Position numbers and translations under genes: made by a program. 64,000 nt of DNA from Lasiosphaeria ovina. Its lineage: Eukaryota; Ascomycota; Sordariomycetes; Sordariales; Lasiosphaeriaceae. Shown one piece after another: positions 54,769 through 64,000 of this stretch (position 1 is its first letter; the number at the start of each line of letters is the position of its first letter). The stretch is taken from the NCBI GenBank assembly GCA_033439765.1, contig JAULSN010000001.1:5518001-5582000 (forward strand), read 5' to 3'. The notes below the pieces were generated by a model. The model searched no databases, was not told the origin of the DNA, and was given only the letters and a program-made list of their open reading frames with translations.

Positions 54769-55122
54769 TCAGAAGTCTTGGAAAGGGCCTGCATATAGAG
54801 TGTAAGCTGGTGGGATACGTATATTGATCCATGTCTGGGCTCTGGGATCCTTGGCTTGGAGAGAAATATGTATGTGGCATCGTTTGAGCAGTCCCTCTGC
54901 TCTGGTCGCCGAGTTTAGGTAGTCTCCATGCCAAAATGCCTCAGCGTCCAAGGCGACGAGTTCCCTTGATGGACTAGGATTTCCCTCGGACCCGTGGATG
55001 GATGGCACCTTGGAGGCACCGTGTGCTGCTCGGATTACCCAGACGAAAGACGGCTGCCTAGCCGAAGGGAAGGCGGGCAAGGCATGGAACTTTGGGCGCC
55101 AAGCGCGGAGGGACTTGGACAA
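54769..55122 (-). other. Orphan ORF, possible gene remnant
   Basis: A 117-codon frame ends with a TGA at 54769. Its composition is protein-like: LVALDAEAFWHGDYLNSATR, EGLLKRCHIHISLQAKDP, WINIRIPPAYTLYAGPFQDF. It has no ATG at the head (the frame opens with TTG, seven codons after a TAG). It could be the last exon of a gene whose upstream exon I could not find, or a broken copy. I do not recognise the family. Confidence 0.3.
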
Positions 55123-56869
55123 GACGTCCAGTGCTTGCTTGTTTATCTACGTGCGTGTCTTCGGCATCTGCTTATTTGGCGACAGCCATATCTTGACAGG
55201 CGATGGAGAGACGATGCAAGAGGTTGTCGTCTGAGTAGAACTGGGTCAGCTTGCCCCGAGGTACAGACATTGGCGTCAGCCATAGAAGAACCTAAACAAG
55301 AGACCTAGTAGGATTAAGGTAGGGAGACTAGAAGAGGTGTGTAAGACGCCTTATCCACCTGCCTCACCTGAGAGCTGCCTTGGGTCAAGGTTTGTAAGGC
55401 GGCGGTGTATGTATTGTACGTGCAAACAGTACATACGTACAGTACTTGAGGCTGGGTTACTTATGCCGGGCGTTTGTGTAACGCATAAGAAACAGGGCTA
55501 ACGCCTATTCGCTGCAGCGTCAGAACGCCTCACCTTGTTTTTATTGCGGGGGCTCCATTCTTTCCACCGACGACAGCCACCAACAACGCAACGCAACGCA
55601 ACGCCGTGCAACAAACAACATGGAAACGTTACCCAAAGTTTGCCCTCTCCCGGTGTCTCCCGAGACGACCTAGACGATGAGCTGCAGTTGCACTCTCTAA
55701 ATAGATGCAGACAGTTGTGGCGGGCGGACCCACTCCTAGGTTGTTCCACGGATACGCCTCCCAGTTAATACCAGTAGTACTGTACCGTGACTTGGTCCAA
55801 GGTATTCCAGGGTAGCCTTAGCCACTCGGCAGCCAATCTCGAGGCCGCATGCCTTCCACCTTAGGCAGCAGAATTCTTTGCCTCACCATTCGACGACCTC
55901 TCTCGCGCTCCGCAGTCCGTCTCCGAACCGGTCAAGCATTCGGCATATGCTGCTGCTGCTGCTGCTGCTGCGCGCGCGTGTCTGTGAATGAACTGATTTG
56001 GCCCTCGAGAGCGATAAGAGGGGAGAGAAAAATGGGCTACACGGCTCTTTGTCTCTTGCCCGCCAGCCATGTGTATATCCCTTCCCTCCCTCATCAATGT
56101 GGATTCTATTCCGACAGTCTTGTAGGCCTTGTGGTCCAAGACCTAGACTGCCGAATATCTACAATGTCGTAACATCCAAAAGCCCTTGCCAGCAAGGCAT
56201 GTCAGAAAAGGGGGAGGGGAGAGAGAGGCTCGCGCCGTCTTGACTAGGCGGTTAACCGGTAACTTTGCGTGGTATCCCTCCCAACAAGGCGTGTAGGAAA
56301 GCTGCCGCTCCCGCGCCCCGGGAGGCACCATTGAGATCCCAGATGCGAAACCGTCCGAGCCCGCCGAGATATGTAGCCAAACTAGACTAGTAGAAGGTTA
56401 GCTGCCCATTGGGTCTGGGTCGGGGTTTGGGTTTCGGACGGGCACTCACTCGTCCTTCCTACCCAGTACCTACCTAAGACATGAGGCTTTGCTCGTTGCG
56501 CGTAGCCGTAGCCGTTGCCTCTATCATGTCTGGCTAACATTGAAGCCGGACTGCTGCTCAGCCACACCTTGTTGCCTTGCCCCCCTCCCCCCATTTCACA
56601 ACTTCAGCCGTACCACCGGTACCTCGAAGAGTTGTGCCCCCACCGACGCCAAGTCGACTCTATCACTTGCCCGGGCTCTCAGATACTTCTGCCATGCGTC
56701 TTTACCTCCTGTCTGCCCGCCCGCCAGCCCTACTTATCATCTCTGACACCAGCAACATTCTCCGTGGGAGTGTCAACTTTCGCCGTTGAGTACCGCGGCC
56801 CTACCAAGCTCGGTAGCTGGCCAGAGGCCTTCCCCAGAGCTTGTCCATCGCCATCACGTCTCTCCTGCC
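55123..56869. other. Intergenic region before the DUF3176 gene
   Basis: No gene was recognised. It contains GTACATAC-type palindromic sequence at 55410-55446, tandem AACGC units near 55588-55605, a CTG microsatellite at 55949-55971 and a C/T-rich stretch at 56560-56640 that may belong to the promoter of the next gene. Confidence 0.4.
55949..55971. repeat. CTG/GCT trinucleotide repeat
   Basis: Seven uninterrupted GCT units in non-coding sequence; a similar run lies at 60988-61007. Confidence 0.85.
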
Positions 56870-59793
56870 ATGCAGCACGACATTCCGATGCAGGAAATCC
56901 CCGAGGGCATAGCACACGGCTACGATGTCTCGCCCGCGAGCTCCATCCACCACGACACGGGGGACGATCAGCAACAAGACGGCGGCAACAGCCTCCCCCC
57001 TATTCAAGGAGCCGTGGCAACAGACGCCGAAACTTGGCTCGATGACTTTGAGGACGACATGCCGGCCCCGCCGTATAATGTCGAGGCGTGGCAGCAGCAG
57101 CAGCAGCACAGCGACCGAGCCATCGAGACCCAGTCATCGTGGTACGCCCCTGCCAGCCCCATCCCCGATGCCATGACGCAACACATCCCAGTGCCCGCCC
57201 AGAACGGCCGGGACGTGGCCCCCATCACGCTCCAGCAGATAACCGGGAGCCAGGCACAGCGGGAACTGGTAGAAGCGCGAGCACGTGAGGTCTCGTTGGG
57301 GCGGGGCCCGGTGCGGACATCGTACGGTCCGGCTCCGGTTCGCGTTGCAGACGAGATCGGGCAGGCCCCCCCGCCGGTGCCTCGGATCCCTTCGGTCATC
57401 CACCATAGCGAAGGGGCCTCCCTAGGCGATGGCCACGGCCCCTTCATGCACTATGAAGATCTCGCCTACCTCGACGTGGAACCCAAGGACGAGCTTCGCG
57501 GCACCGGGCTGCCGAGGACCGAGACCACTCCGCCGTCCCCCAAAGAACCAGCTCGGCTAGCCTGGCTCCGCCGGTGGTTGCAGCGGAAGCGGCGCAGGAA
57601 GAGCGTGTCCGTCGCCGAAGGCAATGGGGAAGCACGGCACGAGAGCGGCGATTCTCGAGGGACCTGGCGTCCTTGGACTGCCGAGATACTGTGGTGCATT
57701 CTCAGCTTCGTCTGCTTGGCGGCTATTGCCGTGCTGTTGAAGATCTATGACGGACACGGCCTTCCCAACTGGCCGCTGGCCGTCTCCATCAACGTGCCCG
57801 TTGCATTTCTCACGGCAATATGCCAGGTTGCAATGGTGGTTCCGTTGGCTGAAGGTCTCGCACAGCTGAAGTGGAACTCGTTTGCCCGGGTTGATAGGCC
57901 CTTGTCGGACTTCCAGGCATTCGACGACGCTGGCCGGGGACCCGTTGGGAGTGCAAAGCTTCTTGCCACGCAAAAGGGAAGGTAGGGATAGGATAATAGT
58001 CCAGCTCCCTTCCCCCCTTTTTTTTTCTTCCTTGATTCGGGCAAGTCCTGGTGTCGTTAACCATATGCAAAGGTTTCTGGGCATGTCTGCAGCTGCCGTT
58101 CTGCTCACAAGCTTCGCATCGGTGGCCCTTACCCAAGCAGCCATAAGCTATCCCACCCGTCTCGTCGAAGGGGGCGGCGGCACCGCAACTGTGGCCAGGA
58201 GCGAGTCGTATCCTCCTCCGGAGGCAAACTTGGTTGCTGACGGTAAGGCACCCGCCCCGTGTTGATTTTCCGCGGTAGACGCTGAATGGGACGTGTCCCC
58301 CCCCAAAAGACACCCTAGACCTGCGAGAGAAACAGGCCATCCAGCTGGGGTTGTACCACGCGCCTGACGAAGAGCTCCCCCACGTAATGCCTTCCTGCAG
58401 CTCAGGGGAATGCCATTGGCGCAATTTCAACTCGCTCGCCGTCTGCGCGGCCGTAGCTGACGTGTCCGACAAACTTGCCGTCTCGAGCGAAACTGAGCCG
58501 TCGGCCTTGGGTGTCAATCTGGGGTCTGGAATCGACGGGCCTGTCTGCAACGCGAGTCTCCCGAATGGTGTGTTTCTCATTGGCAGCCCCGGCACCTGCA
58601 ACCTGAACATGTCGGCGCCTTCACCGGTCGAGACCGGTCAGGACAGCTTCCTCCTCCCTGCTGCTGCAGCGAGTCTGGCATTCTCCAACCTGGACGCCAG
58701 GGTTTCTAGCGCCGTTGCAAACTTCTTCGTCGTGTACACCGGCCAGACTGCCAACTCGGGTCAACAACAGGCTGGCTCGTTCCATGCCGCCGAGGTACTG
58801 CTGCACTTCTGTGTCAACACGTACCAGGTGTCGACGTCTCGGGGAGTGTCGGTGTCGGTAAAGGTCAACTCGTCCACGACCCTATCTCCATCCGCGGCAG
58901 CATCGGAGGAACAAACGCAGGGCATCTCACCCGAGCGCGGCTCCCCACAACCCAGCCAGGCCTTATATTCATTCCTCGACGATAGAGAGTACTCTGTGCA
59001 AAGAGATGGCATGCGCTTGCTCAATAATTACCTGCGCTCCGTGTTTTCCGGAACATATTCGTCCCGGTATGGGCCGAGGATAGCAGGCTCGACTGCAGCT
59101 GCCAACACCCTAGGTGTGGCGATGCTCAGGAAAAAGGGACTCGAAGCTTCCGAGGCGACTCTGCCGGGATCCACGAGCGACACGGCCGCGGCGATTATGA
59201 ACATTATGGATAATCTGGCTACTAGCTTGACGAACAGGTAAGCCGCCTTTTGTGGGTTTGACCTCGAGCGATGGCTTTATCTGTCACCTGTCGTCGTTCA
59301 GCGGTTGGGCTGTTATTAGTGCGGAGTCACCGAGGAACACTTTAGTTCATGTGAATTCTTGAACGTTAATGTCTTCATCTGGAGAAGTGCCCTCTTGCTA
59401 ACTTGTGCCATCTTTCTGCATGCTTCACCCCTTAGCATTCGCGCCATGGGAACAACAGAGTATGGCTTTGCTTCAGTGAGTGAAAGCTATGTCTGCATCC
59501 GGTGGCCTTGGCTGGCCTTCCTGGCCACACAAGTGACAATATCAGCAATGTTTGTCCTGGGGATCGTAGTTCAGACGGCAGTTTGGAAGGTGGTGGTCCT
59601 CAAGAGCTCAGCTACCGCCACGCTGCTCGCTCTCCCGGCAGATGTCAAAGCCAGCTTTGAGAGAAACAGGCCAGATACCATGGTTTCCGGAGGAACTCGA
59701 GGCGCACAAAGTATAACATTTAGGTTCAAGTCCAGAGATCAAGGCTGGGCCTTGGTGTTCGGCCGCGGTGAAGAAGATCTGGCTTCGGTGTAG
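56870..59793 (+). CDS. DUF3176 family multispanning membrane protein
   Basis: A family restricted largely to filamentous fungi, of unknown function. Four exons, 56870-57981, 58073-58242, 58310-59237 and 59436-59793, give 855 residues; the phases (2, 1, 2) all agree. Residues 1-260 are disordered with a poly-Gln run. The DUF3176 signature follows: TAEILWCILSFVCLAAIAVL, GLPNWPLAVSIN, AEGLAQLKWNSFARVDRPLS, FQAFDDAGRGPVGSAKLL. Spans lie at about 273-290, 307-333 and 374-396. A large extracytosolic domain has several Cys residues (PSCSSGECHW, VCNASLPNG, GTCNLNMS) and N-glycosylation sequons. After SLTN-SIRAMGTTE, a final span begins at YVCIRWPWLAFLATQV and ends near VWKVVVLKSS. The ATG used is the first one in frame; the frame upstream opens only with a TTG. 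The 198-base last intron (59238-59435) is long but is the only join that restores the family's SLTN-IR to WPWL spacing. Confidence 0.88.
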
Positions 59794-62700
59794 TGGTGAT
59801 TCTCTTATCTTATGTACTCGCTTGGGCGAAAGGCGAGACAATTTACGCCTTGCTCCCTTGCTTTGGCATTTGATGCCTGCTCCTTTCCCGAGGTGTGGGC
59901 CATCGGGACGTTTAATCTACCGCTACTGATCATCGGCATTTCCCTGAGGCTGTCACGAGGTTGCGATTCTTCAGGGCCAAGGGTCAAATGTTGAAGACGC
60001 CTACACTCCAAAGGTCGGAGTGCCCGTCGAACTCTAGACGTATTCCAGAGGCTGACAGAGTACACGTTGACAAGTCGCGCGACAAACGTGCTCGCCGCTC
60101 CACTGTAGCTGCATCTGAGCTGAGGGCACAAATGCCGACTTGTCTGCCCAACGGATCCAACAATCCCAAAGAGCTGTAGTGGGTTGCTAAGCAGGAACGC
60201 GTGCATGTTGCAACCCAGAACTCGTTGGGCGGGTAAGACCCCCAAACCGGGCTTGGTTTGTACATCGGTAGGTATGCATTGTGCTGTACATACGTGGCCA
60301 ATGTGGGAAGCTAGACAGCTTCGCGCGGAGATATACTTCAAGCTGGGATCAAAACCGAGGCTGCGCGACCCCGCATCGAGGGCCCAGTTTGGCCGATGGA
60401 ATGACACAATCAAGAGATTCGGTGATATTTAAGCAGTTTGCTGTAGGTTGCTTGATATTGCCGCTTGATATATCGTTACTGCGGGCTCGGCGGTATATTC
60501 AAGTCCAGTTGCATGGCTGTCTTGACTCTTGATAGGCAAGCTTGGATCTCGCCAAATCCCCCGCTATATCGCCATTAGCTTATCTGGTTCGGGCAGCTGG
60601 CTTGGAAATCCATAACGTTCTCCGGCGGCGATGCTGTAACAGTTTGATGGCGTAGAATTCGGTCTAGGATCATACAACAGACGACTTTTGATGTTTTTTT
60701 TCTTCCTTTTCTCCCACGCCCTCCACTCGCTGATTGTACCCATCCGATTTGATCATGGGGCAGATTGGGGCGGATTGCGACATGCATGGTTGGATGACTT
60801 CAACTCCCTCTGCTTAATATTTGCCAGCTAGTATCCGTATTGGCAGAGAGGCATCATGCTCTCCTGCGAGCTGTTGCTAGTCGAACGAGAAATGCCTCAC
60901 TCCGAATTGAGGCTCTCGCGTGACATGGCAAGACCAGACGGCGGCATAGAAGCCCGAGTATGTTTGTCTATAGGTCCTAAGACGTGTGCTGCTGCTGCTG
61001 CTGCTGCATCAATGTGGGACGTCGATAATCAAGGCCCGTCCAGCCGCCAACAATCTGGCGGCACCCCGGAATGGCCCCCCTCGTTTTGTATTAGACTTGG
61101 AACGGATTGGCCCGCCGCTCGGGGTTGACCGCGGAGAGCATGTACCGGAGGACAAGGTGTGCGTTTGATGGCACACACGGAGAATGCAACAGCGGCTTGA
61201 TCTAACAGCATTTTGCATCTGGACTGTGTGGGATGCTCATTCGGTGCCAAGCCGCAGAAAAGCGAGGGGCAAGAGGTGAGAATGCGGGCCAAAGAGCGCG
61301 AGGAGAAGCGAAGGGAGAGGCAGGCAGAGAGGGAGAGGGGAGAAAAAAAGCAATAACACAATCGAAGAAGCCGTGGTTGGTTGATTGGAGAGGTCTGGTA
61401 TCACAGGTATCAATGCATGAAGTTGGAGATGAAAGGACCACTGATGAGCGGGCGTGTGGAGAAAGTGAGGCCGTCCGAGAAAAGGGCTCGTCTTTGGGTT
61501 CGTCGACGGTCGACCTTTCGAGCCCCGAACTCCACAGGGGACCGCAACCGCGATAGAGATTCCAGGCCGAGTTGTATGTACTGTACTGCGTGCTGCGTGC
61601 GTACTGCGCTTATATTGTATGTAAGTACATACATACATACATGCTCTGCTACTTGAGCACTGGGAAAACGCGTGCAGGGCTGATGCGTCTCATGAAACCT
61701 GAAGATGCGAGCCCGCAGGAGGGAGGTGGGCGTGATAGGACAGAAAAGTCAAGATATTTCTGAAATTCTGGCCATCGACGTCGAGTCGAAAGGTTCGAGA
61801 GCGCCACCGAGCCACGGCAGGCAGTCTTGGGCTGCTTGCCAACATCCAGTGCCCTTGCCCATTGGACGCCCCAGACTCGGTCGGTTTGTTACAATCCGTT
61901 CGGTCTGCGTACTGGGCGCAGGGCAGGTATGTATGTACTGTACTCCGACCCTCAGTAAGGTAGGTATGTGGCTACCTAAGGTACGGATATGGAGGCGTAC
62001 TTCTTCCGGACCTCGAGGAGTTTGGGCGCCACTGAACGCTCCACCAGTGATGCCCACCCGCTTCCAGAAAAATCAACAAAAGCCAGCCATTCACTGACGA
62101 GGTAAACCATGCGTACATGGGGGCGCGAGTGGGCGTGGGTCGTGGACACACCAGAGGGCCGACCGAGAAGCCGCCCCCGTTGACAGATGAGGAAGAGGTT
62201 GCAACAGAACTGGCCAAGCACAAAGACGAGAAGGGAAGAAGGGCGGCTGGTGGAGAGCTTCGGCCAAATGAGACGTGATGGTGGTTATTGGAAATGCGGC
62301 AGGACGGGGGATGGGATGGGATGGGATGGGATGGGATGGGGGAGGGGCGGCCATCGGTTATCTCCCTGCCCATGGATCTTTTCGAGCTCTCTGCTCTGGG
62401 CTCTTTCTTGGTGAACACTTACTCGCCCGCCATCATCACGCCTTGGCCTCGGGCTCCGATCATGCCTGGGCGACTTCGATAGTTTCCACAGGACGTCGCT
62501 GTGGTGGGAGGCGCAGCATCCACTCCGCAAAGGTAAGTACCTGATAGTGCTGACTAAAGGTAAATGCGTGCAGTGCGATAAATATTCGGAGCGTCTGAGG
62601 TTCCAGGTTTCCTCCCTTTGAGGGTAAGGTAGGTATGTATGTACAGCATGGACATACAGTCCAGTATTAGGAGTCGACAGTGGTATATGTACCTGAGCTG

Positions 62701-64000
62701 ATGAAGCTGCTGCCCATCGAATCGAATTCAAGACGACCACTGGTGTGCAGACGAAACTGAAGCCCCGAAAAAGTTGCAAAGTGCAAACCTGGAAGTTGGC
62801 CTTGAACTCCGTCGATAGTTTCTATGTGGCTTATCGACACCGAAATGTGGGCGGATGTGGGCTGGCGCTACCACAGGAAATTCCAGTGCTAAGTACCGTA
62901 GGTAATTGGAAGCCACTCAACCCATCCGTTTGGCAGGTACAACCTAGAGATAGGTAAGTGGTGACCTAGCAGCAGTGGATCGTGAACCGGATAATGGTGG
63001 CGGCGGAAGGAGCGAACGACGTCTAGCAACCTAGTACCCATCTACTTTAGGTCGGTACGGTATGTATGGATACTAAGGGTCTGCCTTCGGAATACCGAAG
63101 ACGGTAAGGTATGATGTAGCCCCTTATGATAGCGCCTTTGAGGGTTTCCATGCCTGCACCGAGTCTATACTGTATGGACAGTACGGTCAAGACAGGTGAG
63201 GTGTATGTATTCCCTAGAACTAGGTAGGTGGGATGGATAATTGATAGATAGGGCGCTATAGGTTCCTGCCTTCCTACCTTACATTCTACTTGCAGCATTC
63301 CCTGAACATGGACGGCGGCCTGTCTTTCCTATCCAAACGAGGGGCTGGAGGTGGCGCTGAGTTCTGGCAGGTTCACCGTCCGGGGCTCCGAGGAGCCGCC
63401 CTGCCTTTATAAGGCATTTTTGGGGCTCCCGAGGACATCGTTCGCAAGCGGCGCTGCGTCCCCGGGCTAGGTTTAGGTTGTATAGGTGAGCCAGTCCGCG
63501 GCCCTTGTTCCCTTAAGGATCCGTACACGCTCGTAGGTTCCATGTCTGTTGAGGGCACGGGAGTGCGGGAGTGTGGGTGTGCTCCGCGCTCACCATGAGT
63601 CCATAAGGTACCTCCCAGGTCAATGACAGCGACCCTGTACTGTACGGATATCGTAGCACGGATACGTCCTAGGCAATCTGCCGTAGCAGCCGAGCCAATA
63701 TGCAGAGCCGGGGTTGGCCTATCGGGTGGATACAGAAGGTGGGCGAGGCTAGCGGCATGACCCGCAACTCTCACCTCACCATTGGGCGCTCGACATACAG
63801 AAAATGGAGACTGCGGAGCACGATGGATCGATCAAGGTAGAGCGCTGGCTGAGGCCCCGCCGTGACTGACGAACGGCGTCTCGGCAGAGCATTAGGGCGA
63901 GCATCAATTGCCTTGATAAGCGTGACAATCGGTCTTCGCGTAGCGCTGCTGCATGGGGGATAATGGAAGGTGGGGGAGCGACACCTCACTTGCGACCACT
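59794..64000. other. 4.2-kb right end without a recognisable gene
   Basis: No frame on either strand reads like a conserved protein. It holds GTATGTACTGTACT at 61574-61587 and 61931-61944, a GCT repeat at 60988-61007, an ATGGG repeat at 62311-62340 and several TAGGTAGGT-type runs (for example about 63221-63230). A gene ending or starting beyond 64000 cannot be excluded. Confidence 0.4.
62311..62340. repeat. ATGGG pentanucleotide repeat
   Basis: Six perfect ATGGG units follow a G-rich run; the G-rich strand could fold into a quadruplex. Confidence 0.85.

Noticed and set aside
59805..60413. 202-codon minus-strand ORF after the DUF3176 gene
   Set aside because: Random-looking composition, no splice-supported extension and no motif.
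62311..62340. Possible CRISPR-like or telomeric array
   Set aside because: It is a simple ATGGG pentanucleotide repeat without spacers and does not match the fungal telomere unit TTAGGG.

Overview
The window is nuclear DNA of a filamentous ascomycete (Pezizomycotina, most likely Sordariomycetes). The reasons are short GT-AG introns of 55-110 bases inside otherwise GC-rich genes, the fungal single-chain urease, fungus-specific families (WSC, DUF3176, GUP1), long low-complexity intergenic tracts, and no operon structure in the conserved part. I rebuilt the exon structures by hand from splice signals and family conservation. No rRNA gene, tRNA gene or CRISPR array could be supported.

Layout, left to right: the 3' tip of an unidentified gene (1-53); an HMG-box protein (+, 3297-4825); urease (-, 6636-9575, five exons with a 7-codon first exon); an uncharacterised membrane protein (-, 10532-12286); mitochondrial threonyl-tRNA synthetase (+, 13140-14678); a Maf-family nucleotide pyrophosphatase (+, 15399-16335); a GH47 alpha-1,2-mannosidase (-, 17261-19150); the U3 snoRNP protein UTP11 (+, 20535-21464); a Pro/Gln-rich protein with a hydrophobic C-terminus (-, 22011-24071); a 5.4-kb stretch without a recognisable gene; the MBOAT protein GUP1 (-, 29442-31848); a 1561-residue secreted beta-propeller/WSC protein in eight exons (-, 32852-37973); a 4.7-kb gene-free stretch; an FBXO9/Hrt3-type F-box protein (-, 42723-44451); a ZRC1/COT1-type zinc transporter (-, 45599-47538); a repeat-bounded accessory island (about 49.1-55.1 kb); a DUF3176 membrane protein (+, 56870-59793); and a gene-free right end.

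The most unusual part is the island. Two related copies of a short inverted-repeat element lie at about 49.1-49.96 kb and 54.45-54.69 kb. The left copy is split by a 5'-truncated non-LTR retrotransposon with a perfect 13-bp target-site duplication. Between them sit an ATP-grasp-like gene with eroded catalytic motifs and, only 21 bases after its stop codon and in the same reading frame, an 865-codon low-complexity ORF with different base usage. They may form one split gene, a read-through or spliced fusion, or two lineage-specific neighbours.

The other genes are mostly unlinked housekeeping functions: urea breakdown, mitochondrial translation, nucleotide-pool cleaning, N-glycan trimming, ribosome assembly, GPI-anchor/lipid remodelling, ubiquitin targeting and vacuolar zinc storage. 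Apart from the island pair I see no evidence that they form a pathway.
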